DNA from: Pontixanthobacter rizhaonensis | GTDB lineage: Bacteria > Pseudomonadota > Alphaproteobacteria > Sphingomonadales > Sphingomonadaceae | Length of the DNA stretch: 64,000 bases | Direction of reading: 5' to 3' | Assembly: GCF_012972675.1 (NCBI RefSeq) | Contig: NZ_JABCRE010000003.1 | Coordinates: 124,001 to 188,000, forward strand | Shown: positions 17,993 through 25,602 of the stretch, piece by piece | Numbering within the stretch: position 1 is the first letter of the stretch | Layout: each line of letters begins with the position of its first letter | Translations under genes and position numbers: made by a program | The notes under the pieces: generated by a model | What the model saw: the letters and a program-made list of their open reading frames with translations, nothing else | Told to the model about the DNA's origin: nothing | Databases searched by the model: none

Positions 17993-19071
17993 TGACAGAC
18001 AGCACCGCCTTGCTCGATACGCCTGCGCCGGGGGCCGTCCACCGCCGCAGCTTCTGCAAAGCCGATGGGCGGATGCTGTATCTATACGGCCGTGAGCCCC
18101 ACCAGCTTGCCCCCCAGACGCAGGATCAAGACGATATTGCCACCGGCGGTGAGTTACGCTTTCACCCCTTGCGCGGTGAATGGAATATCTATGCCGCGCA
18201 CCGGCAGAACCGGACCTTCAAACCCGCCGCAGCGGATGATCCGCTCGCCCCGACGATACCGGGCGGCGCGCATACGGAAATTCCGTTCTCTGATTTTGAG
18301 CTAGCTATATTCGAGAACAAGTTTTCGGGCCTCCATGCATTGGCCCCCGCCCCGCCAAGCTTGGACGGAATAGACCTCGCCGCAGCGACCGGTGCCTGCG
18401 AAGTCATTGTCTACACGCCAGAGGCCAAGGGCAGTTTGCACACTATCGGGCAGGACCGCCGCGAATTGCTGATCGCGGCTTGGATCGACCGGTACAAGGC
18501 TCTGTTTGAAAAGGGCTGCGAATACGTGTTGCCATTTGAAAATCGCGGGGACGAGGTTGGCGCGACTTTGCATCACCCGCACGGCCAAATATATGGATTT
18601 GGCAAAGTGCCGCTTGTGCAACAGATGGCTGCAAAAGCCTTCCAAGACGGATATAATCTCGCTGCAGAAATAGACACTGCGATGCCGGAATACGGATTGC
18701 ATGAGGTGGATGGAATGGTTGCATTCTGCCCGCGATTTGCGCGCTTCCCGTATGAAGTCTGGATCGCGCCGCGCACCCGGCGCGCGGGGCCGTGGGACTG
18801 CACAACAAACGAACTTACAGGAATGGCAGAGCTGATGGGCGATGTGACACGCCGCTATGATGCGTTTTTTGGCAGACCGACGCCCTATATGTTTGCGCTG
18901 CATTCCGCGCCCAGAAACGGCGGCGACAATTACCATTTCACCGCGCAGTTCTACCCTCTGTTGCGCGGGCCGGACCGGGTAAAATACCTCGCATCGGTTG
19001 AACAGCATTCCGGTGTATTTACAGTGGATGTGATGCCAGAAACCGCCATTGAAGCACTAAGGGCAGTATAA
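17992..19071 (+). CDS. galT: Galactose-1-phosphate uridylyltransferase
   Basis: From the ATG at 17992 the enzyme has 359 residues. Family features are the LRFHPLRGEWNIYAAHRQNR segment, ENRGDEVGATLHHPHGQIYG with the active-site histidine of HPHGQ, and FCPRFARFPYEVWIAPR. It swaps UMP between UDP-glucose and galactose 1-phosphate in the Leloir pathway. Its start overlaps the glpD stop by one base and its stop abuts galK, so the three are coupled. galE is not in the window. Confidence 0.95.
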   Translation: MTDSTALLDTPAPGAVHRRSFCKADGRMLYLYGREPHQLAPQTQDQDDIATGGELRFHPLRGEWNIYAAHRQNRTFKPAAADDPLAPTIPGGAHTEIPFSDFELAIFENKFSGLHALAPAPPSLDGIDLAAATGACEVIVYTPEAKGSLHTIGQDRRELLIAAWIDRYKALFEKGCEYVLPFENRGDEVGATLHHPHGQIYGFGKVPLVQQMAAKAFQDGYNLAAEIDTAMPEYGLHEVDGMVAFCPRFARFPYEVWIAPRTRRAGPWDCTTNELTGMAELMGDVTRRYDAFFGRPTPYMFALHSAPRNGGDNYHFTAQFYPLLRGPDRVKYLASVEQHSGVFTVDVMPETAIEALRAV

Positions 19072-20112
19072 ATGGGCTTTACCGCGACATCCCCGGGCCG
19101 GGTCAATCTAATCGGCGAACATACCGACTATAATGGCGGCTGGGTGCTGCCCGCGGCCTTGTCTGTATCTTTGACAATTACTCTGAGCCCTAGAGCGGAC
19201 CGTATCGTCACCATCGCGGCACAAGGGTACACAGACACAGCACAGCGCAGTCTGGATGATGCCGCAAGCGGTCATTGGTCCGATCCAGCGCTAGGCGCCT
19301 TGATCGAAGCGAATTCGCTCAAATTGCTGGCTGGCGGCGCTGACCTGAAGATTACTTCCAACATCCCCGCCGGATCAGGCCTGTCATCTTCTGCTGCACT
19401 GATCGTGACCATTTTAAAAGCTGCGCGCGAAGCGGCTGGTTCTGCTATGTCAGATACCGAAATCGCCGTGGCAGCACGCCGTGTTGAGAACAACTATATC
19501 GGCGTCCCGTGCGGCATTATGGACCAGATGGCCGTGGCCATTGCGCAGCCGGGCGAAGCGATGTCACTGGATACGGCCACACTGGACTATCACATCGTCG
19601 CGCTTCCCAATTCGCACGACATGGTGATCATCCATAGCGGGCAAACACGCCAGTTAACCGATGGACGCTATGCTGCGCGCAAAGAAGAATGCGACGCCGC
19701 CAAAGCGGTTTTCGTGACAGAAGAACTCTGCCTGCTCGATCCCGAAGATATCGAAGCTTTGGTCAGAATTGATCCGGTGCTGAAACGCCGCACGCTCCAC
19801 TGCGCGACAGAGCATCGGCGCGTATTGGCCAGCATCACAGCGTTGGAACAAGGCGATATTGACCGCTTCGGCAGCCTGATGAATGACAGTCACGCATCGA
19901 TGCGAGATGACTTTGAAATGTCCACGCCGGAAATCGATCTGCTGGTCGGGGATGCCATCAAGCTGGGGGCAACCGGCGCGCGCTTAACCGGCGGCGGCTT
20001 TGGCGGATGCATTGTCGCCTGTGTCGACCGGCGGCTGAGAGAGACCTGGCAAGCCGAATTGCTATCATCGCATCCAGACGCGCGGTTGATCGACGCGATT
20101 TGCCCGGAGTGA
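19072..20112 (+). CDS. galK: Galactokinase
   Basis: The 346-residue GHMP kinase begins with SPGRVNLIGEHTDYNGGWVLP, the galactose-recognition block. It has the ATP motif ITSNIPAGSGLSSSAAL near residue 100 and the C-terminal ARLTGGGFGGCIVACV. It phosphorylates alpha-galactose at C1 before GalT. The ATG follows the galT stop with no gap. The protein is somewhat shorter than E. coli GalK (382) but all motifs are present. It is the last gene of the operon; the next genes are on the other strand. Confidence 0.95.
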   Translation: MGFTATSPGRVNLIGEHTDYNGGWVLPAALSVSLTITLSPRADRIVTIAAQGYTDTAQRSLDDAASGHWSDPALGALIEANSLKLLAGGADLKITSNIPAGSGLSSSAALIVTILKAAREAAGSAMSDTEIAVAARRVENNYIGVPCGIMDQMAVAIAQPGEAMSLDTATLDYHIVALPNSHDMVIIHSGQTRQLTDGRYAARKEECDAAKAVFVTEELCLLDPEDIEALVRIDPVLKRRTLHCATEHRRVLASITALEQGDIDRFGSLMNDSHASMRDDFEMSTPEIDLLVGDAIKLGATGARLTGGGFGGCIVACVDRRLRETWQAELLSSHPDARLIDAICPE

Positions 20113-20140
20113 TGTGGCCGGAATAATGTGGCCGGGCGCT

Positions 20141-20686
20141 TCAGGCAGACTGGCTCTGCCAATCCTCTTTCAGCAGCCCAAACACTGCTGTATCGCGAAT
20201 ATATCCGGTCCATGTCACGCGGTTCTTGCGCAATGTCCCCTCGTGCACAGCGCCCAGTTTCGCAACCGCCGCCATTGACCGGGCATTCCGGGTATCAACG
20301 CGAAATTCGATCCGGCGAAATCCCTTGCCGAACGCATTATCAATCAGCAGCCGCTTCATCGCCCGATTGAAATCCGTGCCGCGGACCACCGGGCGGATAT
20401 AGGTTCCGCCAATTTCAACAACGCCAAACGGGTCAGGGTTGATGTAATTGGTCATGCCCGCAACCAATCCGGTCCGCATATCAATCGCTGCAAACTGCAC
20501 CCAGCTTTCCATCTGATGGAATTGTGCCATCGCATCATCAAAACCCTCACCCAGCATATTGACCGGGTAGATATTCCATATCTCCTGATCCTCTGCACAG
20601 GCAGCGCGCAGGGGTTCGATATGGTGGTCTGCCAGCGGCTCCAACCGTACTAGACCAGCCTCCAAAACTGCGGAAAGTTTAGTCAC
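20141..20686 (-). CDS. GNAT family N-acetyltransferase (RimJ/RimL-like)
   Basis: From the GTG at 20686 the product is 181 residues. It shows RimJ/L-type GNAT features: LVRLEPLADHHIEPL near the start, GVVEIGGTYIRPVVRGTDFNRAMK with the acetyl-CoA region, and GFRRIEFRVDTRNARSMAAVAKLGA followed by HEGTLRKN. The substrate is unknown. The GTG start overlaps the tdk stop by eight bases (GTGACTAA). An in-frame ATG at 20743 lies deeper in tdk and would add residues outside the domain. Confidence 0.8.
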   Translation of the reverse strand: MTKLSAVLEAGLVRLEPLADHHIEPLRAACAEDQEIWNIYPVNMLGEGFDDAMAQFHQMESWVQFAAIDMRTGLVAGMTNYINPDPFGVVEIGGTYIRPVVRGTDFNRAMKRLLIDNAFGKGFRRIEFRVDTRNARSMAAVAKLGAVHEGTLRKNRVTWTGYIRDTAVFGLLKEDWQSQSA

Positions 20687-21257
20687 GCAGCGCCTCGGAA
20701 AAATGTCTGCGGCACAAAGCGACATAGCGATCATTGCCGCCAATTTCGGTTTGAGCGCCAGCCTTCACTGCCTTACCCTCCTCATCAACCCGCAAGTTCA
20801 TGCTCGCTTTGCGGCCGCAATGGCAAACGGCTTTCAATTCAACCAGCGAATCTGCGATCCCCAGCAGCGTCATTGAACCGGGAAACAATTCGCCCTGGAA
20901 ATCGGTGCGCAGCCCGTAACACAGCACCGGGATGCCGGCCTTATCCGCCAAACGGGCGCAGTGCCACACTTGGTCTTTGGTCAAAAACTGGGCCTCATCG
21001 ATCATCACGCAATCAATCGGTTCGACGCGGTGGGCAGAAGACACGCTTTCCCACAGGTCGGTAGTAGCGGTATACCGGTGCGCTTCTGCCCCCAGCCCGA
21101 TCCGGCTTTCAATCGCCTTCTCCTCGGAACGGTCATCCAGCTGGGCAGTCCATAACATGGTGTTCATACCGCGTTCGCGATAATTGAAATCTGCCTGCAA
21201 CAAGGTTGTGGACTTACCGGCGTTCATCGACGCATAGTAGAAGTATAGTTTTGCCAT
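20679..21257 (-). CDS. tdk: Thymidine kinase (type II)
   Basis: From the ATG at 21257 the product is 192 residues. It has the P-loop YFYYASMNAGKSTTLLQ, CVMIDEAQFLTKDQV with the catalytic-loop region, and the lasso segment. Zinc-ribbon cysteines are visible in VCHCGRKASMN and the terminal LCRRHF. It phosphorylates thymidine for salvage. Longer in-frame starts would add residues before the P-loop that the family lacks. It is divergent from the AbgT transporter gene, with 62 bases between them. Confidence 0.95.
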   Translation of the reverse strand: MAKLYFYYASMNAGKSTTLLQADFNYRERGMNTMLWTAQLDDRSEEKAIESRIGLGAEAHRYTATTDLWESVSSAHRVEPIDCVMIDEAQFLTKDQVWHCARLADKAGIPVLCYGLRTDFQGELFPGSMTLLGIADSLVELKAVCHCGRKASMNLRVDEEGKAVKAGAQTEIGGNDRYVALCRRHFSEALRD

Positions 21258-21319
21258 GACGGGTCTGTAACCGGATTCCCCTGTGGTACGAAAGAGTAAG
21301 CAGATAAGAGGATGTGCAA

Positions 21320-22924
21320 ATGACCGAAGTGAAGCCATCAGAAACGGCTAGCACGGGTATTTTGGGATGGATTGAGCGGACCGGGAATAAGCTACCCGAT
21401 CCGGTTTTCCTGTTCTTTGGCCTCATCCTGTTCCTGATGGCCATTTCCGTTGTCGCCAGCCTGGCGGGGCTTTCTGCGGCTCATCCGGTCGAAATTGATG
21501 ATGCCACAGGGCAAGCCAAGATACTGGCTGCACAAAGCCTGTTCTCGCCAGAGAATATTCAGCGCCTATGGGTCGAAATGCCCAAGACATTCACGCATTT
21601 TCACCCGCTGGGATACGTATTGGTCGTAATGCTGGGTGCCGGTGTGGCCGAACGTGCCGGACTGTTCGGCAGCGCCATGCGTGCAGGTGTCGCCAATGCG
21701 CCAAAACTGCTGCTTACTCCCTTGGTCGTGCTGGTCGGAATGCTGGGTAACTTGGCAGCGGACGCGGCCTATGTGGTCCTCATCCCGCTCGCTGGTATTA
21801 TCTTCCACGCTGCTGGACGGCATCCCATCGCTGGTATCGCGGCGGCTTTCGCGGGCGTATCGGGCGGCTTTTCCGCAAACTTGTTCCCCGGCCAGCTGGA
21901 CGCATTGCTGTTCGGCATCACCGAAGCGGCGGTAGAAACCGTATTCGGCGATTACAGTTCCAACATTGCGGGCAATTGGTTCTTCATTGTCGCCATGACC
22001 TTCATCTTCCTGCCGGTCATTTGGTATGTGACAGATCGCATCATTGAACCCCGCTTGGGCGCGTTTGATCCATCCAAAGCGGGTTCGGCTGCTGCTGACG
22101 ATACAGCGCAAGGGGCGCTTTCTGCTGATGAGCGCAAGGGCCTGCGCTGGGCCGGTCTTGCGGTATTGGCCGTCGTCGCATTGTGGCTGTTCTTCACCTT
22201 CGGTCCCGGCACGCCTTTAATCGACGAAAGCGCGTCTGCAGAGGCGCGGCTTAATCCGTTTTACCAAAGCCTTGTTGGCGGGTTCCTTGTCCTCTTCCTG
22301 TTTGCCGGTTGGGCTTATGGTAAGGCTGCGGGGACAATTGGCGACCACCGTGATCTGGTAAAAATGATGAGCGAGAGCATGGCGGACCTCGCCTATTATC
22401 TCGTGCTGGCCTTTGCTGCTGCGCATTTCGTCGCGATGTTTGCATGGTCCAACCTTGGCCTGATTCTCGCGGTTCACGGGGCTGACTTCCTGCAAACATC
22501 CGGCCTTCCGGCATGGGCGTTGCTGGCGGGTATCATCCTGTTCACAGGGGTGCTCAATCTGTTTGTCGGATCGGCAAGCGCCAAATGGGCCCTGCTCGCG
22601 CCGGTTTTGGTACCCATGCTGATGCTGCTTGGAATTTCGCCTGAAATGGCAACCGCAGCCTACCGTGTGGGCGATGGCGCGACCAACATCATCACCCCGC
22701 TGATGGTCTACTTCCCGCTGATCCTGATCTTCTGCCAACGCTGGCAAAAAGATTTCGGGCTGGGCAGTCTGGCAGCGACCATGTTGCCATATTCTATCGG
22801 GTTGATGGTTGCCGGCTTGGCGATGGCGATTGGCTGGGTCGTGCTCGATCTGCCGCTTGGACCGGGCGCCAGCGTATTTATCGACATTCCATCCTCGGCC
22901 GCCGCCACAACAACGACTGGATAG
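21320..22924 (+). CDS. AbgT family transporter
   Basis: The 534-residue inner-membrane protein shows the AbgT/MtrF family features: WIERTGNKLPDPVFLFFGL at the start, VVMLGAGVAERAGLFG, SGGFSANLFPGQLD, FVGSASAKWALLAPVLVPM and YRVGDGATNIITPLM. About 11-13 helices and hairpins are present. E. coli AbgT imports p-aminobenzoyl-glutamate, while MtrF and YdaH relatives can export sulfonamides, so direction cannot be told. The ATG at 21320 has AAGAGGA six bases upstream. The YceI gene follows after three bases. Confidence 0.9.
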   Translation: MTEVKPSETASTGILGWIERTGNKLPDPVFLFFGLILFLMAISVVASLAGLSAAHPVEIDDATGQAKILAAQSLFSPENIQRLWVEMPKTFTHFHPLGYVLVVMLGAGVAERAGLFGSAMRAGVANAPKLLLTPLVVLVGMLGNLAADAAYVVLIPLAGIIFHAAGRHPIAGIAAAFAGVSGGFSANLFPGQLDALLFGITEAAVETVFGDYSSNIAGNWFFIVAMTFIFLPVIWYVTDRIIEPRLGAFDPSKAGSAAADDTAQGALSADERKGLRWAGLAVLAVVALWLFFTFGPGTPLIDESASAEARLNPFYQSLVGGFLVLFLFAGWAYGKAAGTIGDHRDLVKMMSESMADLAYYLVLAFAAAHFVAMFAWSNLGLILAVHGADFLQTSGLPAWALLAGIILFTGVLNLFVGSASAKWALLAPVLVPMLMLLGISPEMATAAYRVGDGATNIITPLMVYFPLILIFCQRWQKDFGLGSLAATMLPYSIGLMVAGLAMAIGWVVLDLPLGPGASVFIDIPSSAAATTTTG

Positions 22925-22927
22925 ACA

Positions 22928-23497
22928 ATGCGCATCGCCCAATGGATCCTAGCGCCGCTGGCATTGCTGCTCCTCACCGGGGCGGCAATGCCGCTGCGCT
23001 ATGTCGTGGATCCAGCAGGCAGCAACGTATCCGCCAAGGTCGGCTTTTTGGGGATTGGCAGCAAAACAGCCGGTTTCCCCGATATGTCCGGCACAGCACA
23101 AATCCAGCCGGACCGATTAGATAGCTTGGCCTTGGACGTGTCGCTGGATGCACGATCATTGACCGCGCCAGACAAACTCACACTCAGCCGCCTTCGCGGG
23201 GAAAAGTTCTTCTGGGTCGAAAAATATCCGACAGTGCGATTTGTTGGATCGACCCTGAAAATGACTGGAGATCGCAGAGGGCTGGTCGATGGGAAGCTGA
23301 CAGCGCGCGGCGTGACCCAGCCTGTTCAATTGGCGGTGACCTTCGACACACCGCCAGCCAGTGCCAAGCGCGGCCAGCCGCTGACCATTCGCGGAGAAAC
23401 GACCATCAACCGCCGTGATTTCGGTATGAAGTCCTATTCACTGATCGTCGGCAAGAACGTGACGATCAAACTGAAAGCCCGGATGGTTCCGCGCTAA
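22928..23497 (+). CDS. YceI family periplasmic lipid-binding-like protein
   Basis: The 189-residue protein has a signal peptide (about residues 1-22, ending near GAAMP). It then has the YceI lipocalin-like barrel: YVVDPAGSNVSAKVGFLGIGSK, LSRLRGEKFFWVEKYPTVRF, GKLTARGVTQPVQL and NRRDFGM. Relatives bind polyisoprenoids. The gene starts three bases after the transporter gene and is probably cotranscribed. Its end is five bases from the convergent rbfA gene. Confidence 0.88.
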   Translation: MRIAQWILAPLALLLLTGAAMPLRYVVDPAGSNVSAKVGFLGIGSKTAGFPDMSGTAQIQPDRLDSLALDVSLDARSLTAPDKLTLSRLRGEKFFWVEKYPTVRFVGSTLKMTGDRRGLVDGKLTARGVTQPVQLAVTFDTPPASAKRGQPLTIRGETTINRRDFGMKSYSLIVGKNVTIKLKARMVPR

Positions 23498-23501
23498 CCC
23501 C

Positions 23502-23903
23502 TCAGGCGTCGTCCTCATCCAGATCGCGCATAACCTTGGGGTCATTCAAAAGCTGCTCGATCCGGCTTGCCTCGTCAAAACTCTCATCCGGCTTGAATTT
23601 CAGCTTAGGGGCGAATTTCAGGCCCAACCTTTTGGCCACTTCGCGCTGAAAGAATGCGGTGTTGGTTTGCAGTGCTTTGACCACAACCGCCTCTTCTTCG
23701 CCTAGTAGCGGCTTCACATAGACAGTCGCATTACGCAGATCGGGTGTCATGCGAACTTCGGTTACGCTGACAGTTGTCGCGCTCAGCGTATCATCATGCA
23801 CCTCTTGGCGCGCCAGCAGCTCTGACAGGATATGCCGGACACGCTCGCCCACTTTCAGGACCCGGACCGATTGCTGTTCGGGGGTTGAATGTTGTTTAGC
23901 CAT
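23502..23903 (-). CDS. rbfA: 30S ribosome-binding factor RbfA
   Basis: The 133-residue protein has the RbfA KH-like fold features: [42 protein letters not shown]-type residues ([19 protein letters not shown]) and [20 protein letters not shown]. It assists 16S maturation in the cold. The C-terminus is acidic (RDLDEDDA). Its start overlaps the end of the DUF1697 gene by eight bases. It is the last gene of the rimP-nusA-infB operon. Confidence 0.95.
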   Translation of the reverse strand: MAKQHSTPEQQSVRVLKVGERVRHILSELLARQEVHDDTLSATTVSVTEVRMTPDLRNATVYVKPLLGEEEAVVVKALQTNTAFFQREVAKRLGLKFAPKLKFKPDESFDEASRIEQLLNDPKVMRDLDEDDA

Positions 23904-24465
23904 CTGCCTGTTCCAACTCTTCCAATTTGCTCACAACCCGCTTCAGGCTGCGCATATTGCGTGCCGTGCCGCGCAGACCAAGCCTTCGCTCGATAAAATC
24001 GCCGGTGAGATTGCTTCGCCCTACCCCGTCGACATAGTCGACGTGCAGTGCATTGGTACCTGCGGCGATACGCTCCTGACCTCTGCCTTCATGATCCATG
24101 ATCAACGCCTTGACCTGATGTTCCCCCGGCGTGCCTTCCAGAAATATCGTGTGGACGAACTTTTCCTCGCCGCCATTATCCTTATCCGGTCCGAAAGGGT
24201 TTTCAGCGATAATCGCCTCAACCTCGGCGCGGGTACGCACGGCGACGAAACTCTCAATGTCGAACTCGTCATGGATGATCCATGCCATCTTCTCCGCCAA
24301 ACCTTCGGACGGGCATTCCGGATGCGTGAACAGCACATTGCCGCTCGCCGCGACGGTTTCTACATCGTCAAAATCTTCATAGCGCAAGACGTGGCGCAAA
24401 TCGTCCATCAGCAGCTTGTTGCTGCCGACATTGATGGACCCCAGAAAGGCGACGAAACGCGGCAT
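23896..24465 (-). CDS. DUF1697 family protein
   Basis: The 189-residue protein begins [20 protein letters not shown] and continues with [13 protein letters not shown] and a C-terminal [16 protein letters not shown] followed by [11 protein letters not shown]. These match the DUF1697 family, whose function is unknown. The start overlaps nothing but lies two bases after the thioesterase gene; the stop overlaps rbfA. It sits in the translation operon by overlap, which suggests coexpression rather than a proven functional link. Confidence 0.8.
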   Translation of the reverse strand: MPRFVAFLGSINVGSNKLLMDDLRHVLRYEDFDDVETVAASGNVLFTHPECPSEGLAEKMAWIIHDEFDIESFVAVRTRAEVEAIIAENPFGPDKDNGGEEKFVHTIFLEGTPGEHQVKALIMDHEGRGQERIAAGTNALHVDYVDGVGRSNLTGDFIERRLGLRGTARNMRSLKRVVSKLEELEQADG

Positions 24466-24467
24466 CG

Positions 24468-24872
24468 TTATAGTCCGGGGTTTTCGGTCGGGATGCAGGT
24501 CGATGTGGCGCGGGCCAGCAGCTTCCCGTCAGTATCGAACAGTTCCGCTTCCAAAAACACCACGCGTCGTCCCGCTTTCACAACCCGGCCCTTCGCGCTC
24601 AATGCGCCTTGCGGGACCGGTTTTAATAGAGAGAAATTGACGTCCAGCATCAATGGCGAATGCGTTCCATCGGTTGCATGGGTATAGGCCCAGCCCATCG
24701 CTTCATCCAAGAAACCGGCGACCAGTCCGCCCTGCACACTGCCACGCGGAGTGATAAAGCTTTCAGGTGCAGTGAAGCCCATGGTGATGGTTTGCGTTTC
24801 TTTATCGAACGACTGGAACTCTGCCCCCATCAACTGGGCATGAGGCCAGGCTTTGGTCATGAAATCTCTCAT
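24468..24872 (-). CDS. PaaI-type hotdog thioesterase, copy 2
   Basis: The 134-residue protein has a single hotdog domain. GSVQGGLVAGFLDEAMGWA carries the HGG-type helix, with GSVQGG in place of a histidine, and GRVVKAGRRVVFLEAELFDTDGKLLARAT is the family's last strands. It should hydrolyse an acyl-CoA. It is clearly paralogous to the gene directly upstream (24869-25288), sharing the phrases FITPRG/FASPRG, VQGGL and DGKLLARATST. The two overlap by four bases (ATGA). Confidence 0.82.
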   Translation of the reverse strand: MRDFMTKAWPHAQLMGAEFQSFDKETQTITMGFTAPESFITPRGSVQGGLVAGFLDEAMGWAYTHATDGTHSPLMLDVNFSLLKPVPQGALSAKGRVVKAGRRVVFLEAELFDTDGKLLARATSTCIPTENPGL

Positions 24873-25288
24873 GCTTCGCTTCCCGGAACGTCTGTTGGCA
24901 TGGCAGTGGATGTGGCACGGGCGAGCAGATTGCCGTCTTTATCATATAGCTCGCCTTCCAAAAATGCGATCCGCCGACCTTGGCGTATAACGCGGCCTTT
25001 GGCGGTAATCGTTTCGAGCGGCACCATCCGGCAAAATGTCATATTGAGATCAAGATTGAGCGGCAGCAATTCGCCGTCTGTCGCGGCGAGCAATGCCGTT
25101 CCCATAACTTCGTCCAGAAAGCCGCCGATCAGCCCGCCCTGCACCGCCCCGCGCGGTGATGCGAAGCTCGCGGGCGGGGTATAACGCACGGTCGCTGTTT
25201 CGGTATCCGCATCAAACGACACAAACTCCGATCCCATCAGCTCTGCTGACGGGGATCGGCGTTTAGTGAAGTTTGATTGGTTAGTCAT
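24869..25288 (-). CDS. PaaI-type hotdog thioesterase, copy 1
   Basis: The 139-residue hotdog protein reads SPRGAVQGGLIGGFLDEVMG in its central helix and GRVIRQGRRIAFLEGELYDKDG near the end. It is a tandem duplicate of the following gene and has the same predicted acyl-CoA hydrolase role. The usual HGG histidine is replaced by VQGG in both copies, a variant seen in some thioesterases. It overlaps both neighbours by four bases, so it is expressed with infB and rbfA. Confidence 0.82.
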   Translation of the reverse strand: MTNQSNFTKRRSPSAELMGSEFVSFDADTETATVRYTPPASFASPRGAVQGGLIGGFLDEVMGTALLAATDGELLPLNLDLNMTFCRMVPLETITAKGRVIRQGRRIAFLEGELYDKDGNLLARATSTAMPTDVPGSEA

Positions 25289-25602
25289 GATGCTTTCCGG
25301 ACCATGCCGCAGACATCACAGGATTTCGAAATCGGAAGGAACCAAAGTGGCACCCAACGCATACCAAGAGTGACTAACCAATACCCCTTTCGGAAGAGCA
25401 GGTTAGCTCCACACTGACTACAGCGAATTACAGAAAGCCAGCCAAAACAAGCAAGCGACAGGAACATTGCAATTCCAAATGTCCATTCTTGGATACGATC
25501 TAGCGGTGCTGACAAGATATGGGCCATCGCAAAGAAAAAGAAAATAGCCGATGTTCTCTGCACTTTGCGCGCTAGAGCAACCTTGGCAGTATCTTCATGC
25601 AT
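25285..25602 (-). CDS. Small membrane protein with zinc-ribbon cysteines
   Basis: I do not recognise this 105-residue protein. Two hydrophobic helices (about residues 15-35 and 40-58) are followed by a soluble end with two CxxC pairs, RCSQCGANL and SCDVCGMV, about 30 residues apart. That spacing would suit a zinc ribbon. It starts within the infB stop (TAATG) and overlaps the next gene by four bases. Its codon use is a little more AT-rich than that of its neighbours. Confidence 0.6.
   Translation of the reverse strand: MHEDTAKVALARKVQRTSAIFFFFAMAHILSAPLDRIQEWTFGIAMFLSLACFGWLSVIRCSQCGANLLFRKGYWLVTLGMRWVPLWFLPISKSCDVCGMVRKAS

Noticed and set aside
20113-20140. A repeated ATGTGGCCGG-type sequence after galK as a terminator.
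   Set aside because: It is a direct, not inverted, repeat and has no T-run.
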